Shown: positions 33,180 through 41,439, numbered from the stretch's first letter. The stretch is 43,091 bases of DNA from Clostridia bacterium (GCA_017558105.1 JAFYWI010000010.1:1-43091); one strand, 5' to 3'. The notes: generated by a model from the sequence alone, not told the origin. Made by a program: numbers and translations.

Positions 33180-35282
33180 TTAATATTTTACGCTATATAA
33201 AATATCTTCATAAGTTGGGTAAGGTAAGAAAGATTTACCCGTTAAAAGTTCTGCTTCATCTGCAAACTTTCTAACTTCTTTCATATCTTTGATAATAACG
33301 TCTCGGCAGTATTCTGCACGTTTAACGGTTTCTTTTATTTCGTTAATACTTTCAACGTCTTTTTCTAACTTATCTAGTGCTAATGAAAACTTATCTGCCA
33401 ACGTGCTTAATTTTTCTATTAAACCCGTTTCTAATTTAGAGCCAAGTTTTTTAGAAAGTTTTTTCTTTGCGTTTAGTTCTTCAATCAAGAAATTTTCGTA
33501 AGAAATTATTGCAGGGGTAATTTCTTTTCTAGCCATATCTACTGCCGTTAATGCTTCTATATGAATAATGTTAGAATAGTTTTCTAATAATATTTCCGTT
33601 CTAGAAGCAATTTCGTTTTTGCTTAACACCTTGTGTTTTTCAAACGTAGCAACGTTTTTGTCTTCCATAAAACGTGGTAGAGCATCTACGGTAGTTCTTA
33701 AATTTAATAGCCCGCGTGCTTTTGCTTCTTCTTCCCACTCTAATGAATAACTATTGCCAGAGAATAAAATTCTTTTATGTTTAATAACGGTATTTTTAAT
33801 AAGTTTATTAAGTTCTGCCTTAAAGTCTTTAGCCTTTTCTAAAATATCGGCAAACTTGCTTAATTCTTCGGCAACTATGGTGTTTAATATATAGTTAGGG
33901 CAAGCAATATTTTCAGAAGAACCTACCATTCTAAATTCAAATTTGTTACCAGTAAAAGCAAAAGGTGAAGTTCTATTTCTGTCGGTAGAATCTTTTGGAA
34001 TAGGTGGCAAGGTAGAAATGCCTATTTTTAGGTTAGAGTGTTTTTTAGCCTTATATACCCCACCCGTTTCTATTGCGCTTAAAATTCCGTCTAATTCTTC
34101 GCCTAAATAAATAGAAATAATTGCAGGTGGCGCTTCTTTTTCGCCCAAACGCAAGTCGTTACTAGCAGATGCTACGGAAATTCTTAATAGGTCTTGATAT
34201 TCGTCTACTGCCTTAATAACAGCCACTAAGAATAGCAAGAATTGTGCGTTATCCATAGGTGTTTCGCCCGGTTCTAAAAGGTTTTCGCCCGTGTCGGTTA
34301 CGATAGACCAGTTGTCGTGCTTACCACTGCCGTTAACAGTTGCAAAAGGTTTTTCGTGCAGTAAGCATACTAAGCCGTGCCTATTGGCAACGCTTTTTAA
34401 TATTTCCATAGTTAATTGGTTTTGGTCGCTTGCAATGTTGCAAGAAACGTAAATTGGCGCTAATTCGTGTTGGCTTGGTGCAACTTCGTTATGCTTGGTT
34501 TTTGCTAAAACCCCTAACTTCCAAAGTTCTTCGTCTACTTCTTTCATAAAAGCAGAAATTCTGCTCTTTATAGCGCCGTAATAGTGGTCTTCTAATTCTT
34601 GCCCTTTGCTTGGCCTTGCGCCAAATAAAGTTCTGCCACAATGTATTAAGTCTACACGTTTTTCGTAAACGCTTTTATCAATTAAAAAATATTCTTGTTC
34701 TGCGCCAACGGTTGGAGTAACCCTTTTAACCTTTTCGTTACCAAAAAGTTTTATTATTCTTAATGCTTGCTTGTTAAAAGCATCCATAGAACGTAGTAGT
34801 GGGGTTTTCTTATCTAGCGCTTCGCCACCGTAAGAACAGAAAGCCGTTGGAATATATAAACTGCCGTCTTTAACGAAAGCGTAAGAAGTTGGGTCCCAAG
34901 CGGTGTAGCCCCTTGCTTCAAAAGTAGCGCGTAAACCACCAGAAGGGAAAGAAGACGCGTCTGATTCGCCTTTAACCAAAGATTTTTCGCTAAAGTTCAT
35001 AATAACGTCGCTATCGCCAACGGGTTTAATAAAACTATCGTGTTTTTCGGCAGTAATCCCCGTCATAGGTTGGAACCAGTGAGTATAGTGAGTTGCGCCC
35101 TTTTCTATAGCCCAGTCTTTCATAGCGATTGCCACTTCTTTAGCGCAGTCAATAGATAAAGGCGTGCCGTTATTAATAGCGCTTCTAACTTCGCTATAAA
35201 TTTGTTTAGACAACCTTTCTTTCATCACCTTGTCGTTGAACACCATTGTTCCAAAAATTTCGGGAACGAACATATTTTTCAT
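33180..35282 (-). CDS. glnN: Glutamine synthetase type III
   Basis: A 700-residue enzyme that makes glutamine from glutamate, ammonia and ATP. The GSIII signatures are clear: MTGITAEKHDSFI, KTKHNEVAPSQHELAPI, NGSGKHDNWS and NRTSPFAFTGNKFEFRM. It is far longer than type I (about 445 residues) and has the extra C-terminal helices of the GlnN class. AGGAG is 6 bases ahead of the ATG. It has its own TTGACA/TAAAAT promoter and lies divergent from the GMP synthetase gene. Confidence 0.96.
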   Translation of the reverse strand: MKNMFVPEIFGTMVFNDKVMKERLSKQIYSEVRSAINNGTPLSIDCAKEVAIAMKDWAIEKGATHYTHWFQPMTGITAEKHDSFIKPVGDSDVIMNFSEKSLVKGESDASSFPSGGLRATFEARGYTAWDPTSYAFVKDGSLYIPTAFCSYGGEALDKKTPLLRSMDAFNKQALRIIKLFGNEKVKRVTPTVGAEQEYFLIDKSVYEKRVDLIHCGRTLFGARPSKGQELEDHYYGAIKSRISAFMKEVDEELWKLGVLAKTKHNEVAPSQHELAPIYVSCNIASDQNQLTMEILKSVANRHGLVCLLHEKPFATVNGSGKHDNWSIVTDTGENLLEPGETPMDNAQFLLFLVAVIKAVDEYQDLLRISVASASNDLRLGEKEAPPAIISIYLGEELDGILSAIETGGVYKAKKHSNLKIGISTLPPIPKDSTDRNRTSPFAFTGNKFEFRMVGSSENIACPNYILNTIVAEELSKFADILEKAKDFKAELNKLIKNTVIKHKRILFSGNSYSLEWEEEAKARGLLNLRTTVDALPRFMEDKNVATFEKHKVLSKNEIASRTEILLENYSNIIHIEALTAVDMARKEITPAIISYENFLIEELNAKKKLSKKLGSKLETGLIEKLSTLADKFSLALDKLEKDVESINEIKETVKRAEYCRDVIIKDMKEVRKFADEAELLTGKSFLPYPTYEDILYSVKY

Positions 35283-35327
35283 TTAATACTCCTAAAAAAT
35301 TACATAATAATTCATTATATATTAAGA

Positions 35328-35356
35328 ATTTTAACATTTATATAAAAAATTGTCAA
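35328..35356 (-). promoter_or_regulatory. Promoter of the type III glutamine synthetase gene
   Basis: TTGACA (35351-35356), 17 bases, TAAAAT (35328-35333) on the minus strand, leader of about 40 bases. Bases 35357-35457 between the divergent promoters are AT-rich and show no riboswitch or gene. Confidence 0.8.
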
Positions 35357-35457
35357 CCTTGTTATAATAATTTAGCAACTAAAAGGCTTTCTTTTTTGTA
35401 TATTTTTGGCTTTATAAAAAAATATTGTAAAAGTATAAAAGGACTTTTTCAAAATAA

Positions 35458-35486
35458 TTGACTAAAAGTAAAAAAAATATTATACT
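35458..35486 (+). promoter_or_regulatory. Promoter of the GMP synthetase gene
   Basis: TTGACT (35458-35463), 17 bases, TATACT (35481-35486). The leader of about 30 bases is too short for a purine riboswitch. Confidence 0.8.
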
Positions 35487-35523
35487 AAATAGTGTAAAAA
35501 ACTTGTATGTTTTGGAGGGGTTT

Positions 35524-36504
35524 ATGGATAGCAACGTTCGTCCTGAAAGTATGAAAAGAATAGTTAATTTAGAACTTGCAAACGCATTTATTGAACAAGA
35601 AGTTAATAAAGTTAGAGCGCAAGTTAAAGATAAAAAAGTTTTATTAGCCTTATCTGGCGGGGTAGATAGTTCTGTAGTTGCAGCGCTTTTAATTAAAGCA
35701 ATAGGTAAAAACCTTGTTTGCGTGCACGTTAACCACGGCTTAATGCGTAAAGGCGAAAGTGAACAAGTTATAGAAGTTTTTGGCAAAGAATTAGATGCAA
35801 ACCTAATTTACGTAGATGCTACCGACCGTTTCTTAAACTTATTAGCAGGCGTTTCTGCACCAGAACAAAAAAGAAAGATTATTGGTGGCGAATTTATTAA
35901 AGTTTTCGATGAAGAAGCAAAAAAATTAACTGATATAGATTTTCTTGCCCAAGGCACCATTTACCCAGACATTTTAGAAAGTAAAGGTGTAAAAGCGCAC
36001 CACAACGTTGGTGGACTTCCAGAAGATATGAAGTTTGAACTTGTAGAACCGATTAAACTTTTATATAAAGACGAAGTTAGAATAGTAGGTAAAGCATTGG
36101 GCTTGCCAGACAATATGGTGTTTAGGCAACCTTTCCCTGGTCCTGGTCTTGGCGTTAGATGTTTAGGCGCTATTACGAGAGACCGTTTACACGCTTTAAG
36201 AGAAGCCGACGCTATTTTACGTGAAGAATTTGAAATTTGTGGCTTAGCAGAAAAAGTTTGGCAATATTTTATAGCCGTTCCAGATATGAAGAGCGTAGGC
36301 GTTAGAAACGATATGCGCTACGAAGGTTGGCCTGCTATTATTAGAGCCGTTAACACGGTAGATGCAATGACTGCAACCATTGAAGAAATACCTTACGAAG
36401 TATTACATAAAATTACTGCTAGAATTACCAACGAAGTAGAAGGCATTAATAGGGTTTTATTAGACCTAACACCAAAGCCAATAGGCACTATAGAGTGGGA
36501 ATAA
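35524..36504 (+). CDS. guaA: GMP synthase, synthetase subunit without glutaminase domain
   Basis: A 326-residue protein equal to the C-terminal two thirds of bacterial GuaA: the ATP pyrophosphatase domain (LALSGGVDSSVVAALL P-loop, QGTIYPDILES, HHNVGGLPEDM) and the dimerisation domain (RQPFPGPGLGVRCLG, ending KPIGTIEWE). The N-terminal class I glutamine amidotransferase (about 200 residues with a Cys-His-Glu triad) is absent. The start ATG 35524 has GGAGGGG directly upstream, so this is not a cut gene. The layout equals the archaeal two-subunit enzyme. Either a separate glutaminase exists elsewhere or ammonia is used directly. Its neighbour is glutamine synthetase. Confidence 0.93.
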   Translation: MDSNVRPESMKRIVNLELANAFIEQEVNKVRAQVKDKKVLLALSGGVDSSVVAALLIKAIGKNLVCVHVNHGLMRKGESEQVIEVFGKELDANLIYVDATDRFLNLLAGVSAPEQKRKIIGGEFIKVFDEEAKKLTDIDFLAQGTIYPDILESKGVKAHHNVGGLPEDMKFELVEPIKLLYKDEVRIVGKALGLPDNMVFRQPFPGPGLGVRCLGAITRDRLHALREADAILREEFEICGLAEKVWQYFIAVPDMKSVGVRNDMRYEGWPAIIRAVNTVDAMTATIEEIPYEVLHKITARITNEVEGINRVLLDLTPKPIGTIEWE

Positions 36505-36562
36505 AAACAAAAATGCCTATAGGGGTAAAAATAGAAAAAAATTAATTTAACAAAATAAAAAT

Positions 36563-36593
36563 AACGACCAACTGCTTAATGCAATTGGTCGTT
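36563..36593. terminator. Bidirectional terminator between guaA and the XRE gene
   Basis: AACGACCAA (36563-36571) and TTGGTCGTT (36585-36593), with an inner TGC/GCA pairing. TTATT follows on the plus strand and a T-rich stretch on the minus strand. Confidence 0.75.
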
Positions 36594-36800
36594 TTATTTA
36601 TTAATTTTTGGATTCTCTGTTCTCCCTAATAAATAATCTACAGATACGTTAAAATAATCGGCAAAAGCAATTAAAGTTTTGTAATCTGCTTCTCTTTGCC
36701 CATTTTCGTACCTGCTAATACTATTTTGATTCATGTTCAAATCCATCGCCATTTTTAACTGCGATATTTTTCTGCTTTTTCTTAAAACTTTTAATCTCAT
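36594..36800 (-). CDS. XRE-family repressor, small
   Basis: A 68-residue HTH_3 protein (MRLKVLRKSRKISQLKMAMD, then QNSISRYENGQREADYKTL and DYFNVSVDYLLGRTE), typical of Xre/SinR-like regulators. It faces the zinc-ribbon membrane gene across 77 bases that contain two related palindromes (36814-36832 and 36838-36856). The SD (AAGGAT) is only one base from the ATG. A minus-strand TATAAT (36813-36818) would start transcription about 6 bases before the start codon, so translation may be nearly leaderless. Autorepression and repression of the neighbour are inferred. Confidence 0.88.
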   Translation of the reverse strand: MRLKVLRKSRKISQLKMAMDLNMNQNSISRYENGQREADYKTLIAFADYFNVSVDYLLGRTENPKINK

Positions 36801-36804
36801 ATCC

Positions 36805-36833
36805 TTGACATAATTATACCAACTTGGTATAAT
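36805..36833 (+). promoter_or_regulatory. Promoter of the zinc-ribbon membrane gene
   Basis: TTGACA (36805-36810), 17 bases, TATAAT (36828-36833): perfect consensus. The palindrome 36814-36832 fills the spacer and the -10 box, which is an ideal repressor site. Confidence 0.85.
36814..36832. promoter_or_regulatory. Operator palindrome 1 of the XRE regulator
   Basis: TTATACCAACTTGGTATAA: perfect 9-bp arms around one central base. It covers the -10 boxes of both divergent promoters. Confidence 0.75.
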
Positions 36834-36837
36834 AAAT

Positions 36838-36856
36838 ATATCCCATTTTGGTATAT
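36838..36856. promoter_or_regulatory. Operator palindrome 2 of the XRE regulator
   Basis: ATATCCCATTTTGGTATAT shares the ATxCCA and TTGGTAT half sites with palindrome 1 (12 of 15 core bases equal). The two centres are 24 bases apart, about two helical turns, as for cooperative dimers. Confidence 0.6.
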
Positions 36857-36877
36857 TACATAAAGGAGAAATAAAAA

Positions 36878-37231
36878 ATGTTTTGTAAAGTTTGTGGAAA
36901 AGAAATTAATGACCAAGCAGTTATTTGCCCAAATTGTGGGTGCGCTGTAAGCAACTCACCTACGCAACAACCAACTGAAGAAAAAAAGCAAAAAGTTAAC
37001 ATACTAGCCATTGTAGGCTTTGTTCTTTCTCTTGCAAGTTTGCTTTTAGCACTTTGGGGCACAGTTGCTATAGCTGGTTTAGTTTGTTCTATAATAGGGT
37101 TAGTTCAAATTAAAAATAGCGAGCAAGGTGGACGTGGACTTGCAATTGCAGGTATTTGCGTTTCTGTAGGCTCTCTTGCATACACCTGTTATACTTTAAT
37201 AAGCTTACTAACTATTTTAGGTTCATTATAA
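36878..37231 (+). CDS. Zinc-ribbon plus DUF4190 membrane protein
   Basis: A 117-residue protein with an N-terminal zinc ribbon (CKVCGKEINDQAVICPNCGC, residues about 3-22), a linker, and three hydrophobic segments (ILAIVGFVLSLASLLLAL, AIAGLVCSIIGL and ICVSVGSLAYTCYTLISLL). The segments have the glycine-rich pattern of the DUF4190 domain. AAAGGAG precedes the ATG. It is likely the sole target of the divergent XRE regulator. The function of DUF4190 proteins is unknown; signalling at the membrane or envelope maintenance is guesswork. Confidence 0.85.
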   Translation: MFCKVCGKEINDQAVICPNCGCAVSNSPTQQPTEEKKQKVNILAIVGFVLSLASLLLALWGTVAIAGLVCSIIGLVQIKNSEQGGRGLAIAGICVSVGSLAYTCYTLISLLTILGSL

Positions 37232-37258
37232 TATTTAATTATAATTTTATTACACAAA

Positions 37259-37290
37259 AAACTCGGCTAAATTTAGCCGAGTTTCTTTTT
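37259..37290 (+). terminator. Terminator after the zinc-ribbon gene
   Basis: AAACTCGGCTAAA (37259-37271) and TTTAGCCGAGTTT (37272-37284) form a perfect 26-base palindrome with a T-run on the plus strand; the A-tract also makes it usable from the right. Confidence 0.85.
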
Positions 37291-37303
37291 TTAGTTTATT
37301 TAA

Positions 37304-37340
37304 TTATTTTGCGTATTCGGTTGCTCGCCATTTTCTTATA
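37304..37340 (-). repeat. Duplicated 3' end of rny (copy A)
   Basis: On the minus strand this stretch encodes [12 protein letters not shown] and a stop codon, where rny itself (39723) ends [12 protein letters not shown]. The first 27 bases (37304-37330) equal 39723-39749 with a single mismatch, and the next 10 bases match at 7 positions. The frame is not part of a gene: a few codons upstream the similarity is lost. The two copies are direct repeats 2,419 bases apart, with the AraC and MFS genes between them. Confidence 0.85.
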
Positions 37341-37441
37341 TACTTAAAAAAATAGTTTTCAAGCTTTAAAAAAATAAAAAATAGTTATTGTAAAATATTT
37401 TAGAATTAAAAAATAAACTATTTAATAACTTTATCAAAAAC

Positions 37442-37453
37442 AGAAAATTTTCT
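37442..37453. promoter_or_regulatory. Palindrome upstream of the araC-type gene
   Basis: AGAAAATTTTCT is a perfect 12-bp palindrome 17 bases upstream of the -35 box. It could be a regulator site, but sequence this AT-rich makes chance palindromes common. Confidence 0.3.
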
Positions 37454-37469
37454 ATTTTGAATATTTTTA

Positions 37470-37498
37470 TTGCAAAAACGCTAAACAAATGTTAAAAT
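37470..37498 (+). promoter_or_regulatory. Promoter of the araC-type gene
   Basis: TTGCAA (37470-37475), 17 bases, TAAAAT (37493-37498). The predicted start site (about 37505) is 3 bases before the ATG at 37508, so the message would be essentially leaderless. Confidence 0.65.
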
Positions 37499-37507
37499 AT
37501 ACCTATT

Positions 37508-38314
37508 ATGATAAATCAAAAAAATTTTACCGTATCAGACATTGGAAGTTTAGATATCACCTTTTATCTTTCCGACTCTTTAGGGCAATTTAATCCAAGG
37601 GTATTTCCACCCCACTCGCACGACGTCTTTGAAATTTACTTTTTAATAAGTGGCAACGTGTCTTTTATGGTGGAAAATAACGTATATAAACTCAATAATG
37701 GAGACGTAATTATTTCTCGCCCAAATGAGGTGCACAACTGTATCCTTAACGAAAAATCCGTGCATAAACATGCTTGTTTATGGATAAATACTTCAACTGA
37801 TTTTTTATTTTCCAAATTAACCAATAAAAACGTTACTCACCTTTCAACAACAAACGAAGAAAGGGAAAAATTAATTAAACTTTTTAACGACCTTAACCAA
37901 GAAAAAGATGATTTTTCAATATTTGCAACTACAATAAACATCTTAAAACTTTTATATTCTGCAAATCAAGGAGATTCTTCCTCTTGTTGTGTGCCAAACG
38001 TTTTAAAACAAATACTCTTATATATAAACGAAAAATTTAAGACTATTCAAAACGTAAAGGAAGTTTTAGATAAATTTTATATAAGCAAAACTTCGTTGAT
38101 TAGGCTTTTTAAAAAACACCTACATACCACCCCAAAACTTTATTTAGAAACGAAGAAATTGGCATACTCAAGAATTCTATTAAAACATGGGGAAAGCGTT
38201 TTAGACGCTTGTTTTCTATCTGGTTTTTCCGATTATTCTAATTATATAAGATTGTTTAGAAAACGCTTTAATATTACACCTGGAAAATATAGAACAAAAG
38301 ACGTTACCTTTTAA
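37508..38314 (+). CDS. AraC-family transcriptional regulator
   Basis: A 268-residue regulator: an N-terminal cupin sugar/ligand domain (PPHSHDVFEIYFLISG and ISRPNEVHNC, residues about 35-90) and a C-terminal pair of helix-turn-helix motifs (FYISKTSLIRLFKKHLHTTP, then FLSGFSDYSNYIRLFRKRFN and ITPGKYR). No Shine-Dalgarno sequence is visible. Its end overlaps the converging MFS gene by 4 bases, and the terminator at 38296 runs through both gene ends. It probably senses a small molecule and controls the transporter. It lies in a segment bracketed by the rny repeats. Confidence 0.9.
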   Translation: MINQKNFTVSDIGSLDITFYLSDSLGQFNPRVFPPHSHDVFEIYFLISGNVSFMVENNVYKLNNGDVIISRPNEVHNCILNEKSVHKHACLWINTSTDFLFSKLTNKNVTHLSTTNEEREKLIKLFNDLNQEKDDFSIFATTINILKLLYSANQGDSSSCCVPNVLKQILLYINEKFKTIQNVKEVLDKFYISKTSLIRLFKKHLHTTPKLYLETKKLAYSRILLKHGESVLDACFLSGFSDYSNYIRLFRKRFNITPGKYRTKDVTF

Positions 38315-38333
38315 ATAAGCAACGTCTTTTTTT
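38296..38333. terminator. Convergent terminator overlapping the araC and MFS gene ends
   Basis: AAAAGACGTT (38296-38305) pairs with AACGTCTTTT (38321-38330) around a 15-base loop that holds the araC stop codon. A T-run follows on the plus strand and a shorter one on the minus strand. Confidence 0.65.
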
Positions 38334-39618
38334 GTTTTGCAACTACTTTGTTATTATATATAATGATAAATAAGGTCAATAAAATGCCCAGTACGGCTAA
38401 AATTTGTTGTGCGTAAATTTGTGTGTTAAATAGCGTAATTTTAAGTGAATTAATAAAATCTACTATTGGCGCAAACGCAACCGTTGTTAAAAAACCAACA
38501 ATTCCTGCCACCGAACTTTTAAACGCTAAAGCAACCATTTGCTTATCGTTGTCTACGTAATCAAAAATAATATTCATTACACCACTATTTATTCCTGCCA
38601 TCGCGGTGTAATAAAAAAAATAATATCCACAAACAGCAATTATACTTAGCACGCCACCTATCATAAACCCTGAAAAAAGGTTAAACGTTAGCGCCACTAT
38701 ATTTATACTAAAACAAACGTTAAGCATTTTTGAAAAAGAGTTTTTGTCAGCATATTTTCCAAAAGGAATTGAAAATACTGCACGAATTATGCTTGCAACT
38801 GCAGTTATAATGCTTATTACACCCGTATTTAATAACATAACGTCTCTTTGATAAATTGCATAAAAAGGTGTGATAGAATATTGAACAACGTTCCACAAAA
38901 CAGGAATAATCATAACCTTTAATAACGTTTTATCTTTTATAATGTTTTTTAATTGAACGCCAAGTGGTTTTCCTTTTTCATCATCTTCACTTTTACGTAT
39001 TGGCTTTTCTTTAGAAAAAATAAGAGTTAAAGTATGAGATAACGTTATAAATAGTAATACACCACCACAAAGAATAAAAACCATAATTGATTGCCCTTTT
39101 GCTTCAAAATGGTTAATCATTGCGCCATACAAAAAAGTAAACAGCATACCACCTATTAAAGAAACCATTTCTTTAGTGGCAGTAAACCTACCTTTTTTTC
39201 CATCTTCAACTAGCGACATATACCAGTTGATTTTAGGTGCGTTTATAAAATTATGTATTGCGTGCGCCAATATTAGCAAAACAACGAATAAAACGATTTT
39301 TGCTTTTTTAGAAAACCTAAAAAGTGGAACAAACCAAACTAACGCAAAAAACGTTTGCGATATAACGTGCATAATAGTTACGGTTGGTTTTACCCTTTTT
39401 TTCTTAACTAAAAAAATAGCAAAAATTTGAAAACTACATCCAAGCGAAGTAAAAGCTTCTACTATTGCAATTAGCCCGTCGCTTAAGCCTATTGCCTTTC
39501 CAAGAATAGGAAGATACGTAAAACTAACTCCAAGCGAAATAAAATACTCTAAAGAAGCTTCTATAATATATAAAATTCTACTGAAAGCATATCTATCTTT
39601 CTCTACTATATTACCCAT
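38311..39618 (-). CDS. MFS transporter, substrate unknown
   Basis: A 435-residue integral membrane protein with about 12 hydrophobic segments and a central charged loop (KEKPIRKSEDDEKGK, about 205-220), the Major Facilitator Superfamily layout. Short polar signatures between TM2 and TM3 (KKKRVKPTV) and after TM8 (GKYADKNSF) fit. No substrate can be assigned. The AraC regulator is convergent. The ATG lacks a binding site; TACAAT (39625-39630) puts the start of transcription at the A of the ATG. Together with the AraC gene it lies between two copies of the rny tail. Confidence 0.85.
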   Translation of the reverse strand: MGNIVEKDRYAFSRILYIIEASLEYFISLGVSFTYLPILGKAIGLSDGLIAIVEAFTSLGCSFQIFAIFLVKKKRVKPTVTIMHVISQTFFALVWFVPLFRFSKKAKIVLFVVLLILAHAIHNFINAPKINWYMSLVEDGKKGRFTATKEMVSLIGGMLFTFLYGAMINHFEAKGQSIMVFILCGGVLLFITLSHTLTLIFSKEKPIRKSEDDEKGKPLGVQLKNIIKDKTLLKVMIIPVLWNVVQYSITPFYAIYQRDVMLLNTGVISIITAVASIIRAVFSIPFGKYADKNSFSKMLNVCFSINIVALTFNLFSGFMIGGVLSIIAVCGYYFFYYTAMAGINSGVMNIIFDYVDNDKQMVALAFKSSVAGIVGFLTTVAFAPIVDFINSLKITLFNTQIYAQQILAVLGILLTLFIIIYNNKVVAKQKKTLLI

Positions 39619-39624
39619 AGTAAT

Positions 39625-39651
39625 ATTGTATCACTTAAACAATAAAGTCAA
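39625..39651 (-). promoter_or_regulatory. Promoter of the MFS gene, leaderless type
   Basis: Minus-strand TTGACT (39646-39651) and TACAAT (39625-39630) with a short 15-base spacer. The predicted start site (39618) is the first base of the start codon. Confidence 0.5.
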
Positions 39652-39685
39652 TATTCAAATGGAACGTAAAAATATGTAAAAAGTA

Positions 39686-39716
39686 ACTAAAAAACCTTCG
39701 GAAAATTCCGAAGGTT
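39686..39716 (-). terminator. Terminator of rny
   Basis: AACCTTCGGAA (39693-39703) and TTCCGAAGGTT (39706-39716) form a perfect 11-bp stem with an AA centre and a T-run on the minus strand, directly after the rny stop codon. Confidence 0.85.
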
Positions 39717-39722
39717 AATTTT

Positions 39723-39759
39723 TTATTTTGCGTATTCGGTTGCGCGCCACTCTCTAATA
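39723..39759 (-). repeat. 3' end of rny as direct repeat (copy B)
   Basis: The genuine end of the RNase Y reading frame; it matches 37304-37340 (33 of 37 bases, with 26 of the first 27). Both copies have a terminator stem just beyond the stop codon on the minus strand. Confidence 0.85.
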
Positions 39760-41330
39760 ACGTTAACCTTAATTTGACCAGGATATTCCATTTCTTGTTC
39801 AATTTTCTTTGCAATGTCTTTTGCTAAGAATAAGGTTTGAGCATCGTCTATTTGTTCTGGTTTAACCATTACACGTACTTCTCTGCCCGCTTGAATAGCA
39901 TAGCACTTTTCTACGCCCTTAAAACTTGAAGAAATTTCTTCTAGTTTTTGTAATCTCTTAACGTAGTTGGTGGTTGTTTCTCTTCTAGCGCCAGGTCTTG
40001 CACCTGAAATAGAGTCTGCCGCTTGTACTAAAATGGCTTCTATGGTTTTTGGCTCTACGTCTCCGTGGTGGGCAAGTATTGCATTTACTACAAGGTGGTT
40101 TTCTTTATATTTTTTAGCAATATCTCCACCTATTTGCATATGCGTACCTTCTATTTCAAAGTCTACTGCTTTACCAAGGTCGTGCAATAAGCCAGCACGT
40201 TTAGCAAGGTTTACGTCTACACCAAGTTCGGTTGCCATTAAGCCAGCCAAACGTGAAACTTCTATAGAGTGCTTTAATACGTTTTGACCATAACTAGTAC
40301 GGAATTTTAACCTACCCAAAGTTTTAATAATTTCTGGATGTAAGCCAAATATTCCACATTCAAACATAGCAGATTCGCCTGCTTCTTTAATTTGTTGTTC
40401 TAATTCTTTTTTAACTTTTTCAACCGTTTCTTCAATTCTTGCAGGGTGAATTCTGCCGTCTTGAATAAGTTTTTCTAGTGCAATTTTTGCAACTTCCCTT
40501 CTAACAGGGTCGAAGCCAGAAACTATAACTACTTGTGGAGTATCGTCTATAATAAGTTCTATACCAGTAGCATTTTCTAAAGTTCTAATGTTTCTACCTT
40601 CTCTACCGATAATTCTTGCCTTCATATCGTCGGAAGGAAGTGGTACTACTGAAACGGTAATTTCCGTTGCTTGTTCTGAACTACATTTTTGAATTGCTAA
40701 ACTAACAATTTCTTTAGCCTTTCTTTCGCCTTCTTCTTTGGCTTCTGCTTCAATGTTTTTAACCATACCAGCAGCGTCGCGCCTAGCGTCGTCTAAAATG
40801 TTTTCAATAAGTTGAGCCTTGGCTTCTTCTTTACTTAATTGCGCAATTTTTTCAAATTCTGCAATCATTTTATCGTGTTGTTCGCCAATATCGGTTAACT
40901 TTTTGTCTAATTCAGTTTCTTTTTGCTTTAAAACGTTTTGTTGCCTTGTAGTTTCTTCGTTTCGTTTAAGAAGAAGTTCTTCTTTTTTGTCTAAACTTTC
41001 TTCTTTTTGGTTTAATCTGTTTTCAATTCGTTGAAACTCTGCACGTTTTTCTTTGCTTTCACGTTCAAAGTCGTTACGAAGTTTTAACTCCTGTTCTTTT
41101 GCCTCTAAAATAGCCTCTTTTTTAATTTTTCTGCTTTCTTCTCTCGCATCGTCAAGCATTTTATCGGTAACTTCTTTTATGTCACCTTGCTTTTTTTTGA
41201 AAGAATTATTTTTTAAAAACCATCCAATTAAACCGCCTGCTATGGCAAAAACTATTGCCACAATTACCGCTAACAAAATAGCGGTAGCGTCTACTGCTAA
41301 GAACAGGGAGCCGTAATTAAAATTTTGCAT
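39723..41330 (-). CDS. rny: Ribonuclease Y
   Basis: A 535-residue membrane endoribonuclease that starts mRNA decay in Bacillota. One N-terminal helix (about 14-40), a long coiled coil (about 45-210), a KH domain ([19 protein letters not shown]) and an HD domain ([20 protein letters not shown], then [10 protein letters not shown]) are in canonical order. GGAGGG lies 9-10 bases before the ATG. It has its own promoter (41397-41425) between recA and rny and a strong terminator. It is the usual cinA-recA-rny neighbour. The last 12 residues are repeated at 37304. Confidence 0.97.
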   Translation of the reverse strand: MQNFNYGSLFLAVDATAILLAVIVAIVFAIAGGLIGWFLKNNSFKKKQGDIKEVTDKMLDDAREESRKIKKEAILEAKEQELKLRNDFERESKEKRAEFQRIENRLNQKEESLDKKEELLLKRNEETTRQQNVLKQKETELDKKLTDIGEQHDKMIAEFEKIAQLSKEEAKAQLIENILDDARRDAAGMVKNIEAEAKEEGERKAKEIVSLAIQKCSSEQATEITVSVVPLPSDDMKARIIGREGRNIRTLENATGIELIIDDTPQVVIVSGFDPVRREVAKIALEKLIQDGRIHPARIEETVEKVKKELEQQIKEAGESAMFECGIFGLHPEIIKTLGRLKFRTSYGQNVLKHSIEVSRLAGLMATELGVDVNLAKRAGLLHDLGKAVDFEIEGTHMQIGGDIAKKYKENHLVVNAILAHHGDVEPKTIEAILVQAADSISGARPGARRETTTNYVKRLQKLEEISSSFKGVEKCYAIQAGREVRVMVKPEQIDDAQTLFLAKDIAKKIEQEMEYPGQIKVNVIREWRATEYAK

Positions 41331-41358
41331 TTTTAATGCCCTCCTGTTTATTTTCTAT

Positions 41359-41425
41359 TAGGCGCTCGTATTAACGCCTATCTTTCACTACTATATATTG
41401 TATACCTTTACAACTTAAAAGTCAA
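41359..41425 (-). promoter_or_regulatory. Promoter and leader hairpin of rny
   Basis: TTGACT (41420-41425), 17 bases, TACAAT (41397-41402) on the minus strand. In the leader TAGGCG (minus-strand 41380-41375) pairs with CGCCTA (41364-41359) around a 10-base loop, about 30 bases before the start codon. It could shape RNase Y autoregulation. Confidence 0.7.
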
Positions 41426-41439
41426 TAAAATGTTAAATT

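Noticed and set aside
35487-35523. A purine riboswitch ahead of guaA
   Set aside because: The promoter lies just upstream and leaves no room for an aptamer.
37442-37453. A fourth copy of the TetR-type palindrome upstream of the AraC gene
   Set aside because: AGAAAATTTTCT lacks the TATA flanks and has a different centre; likely chance similarity in AT-rich DNA.
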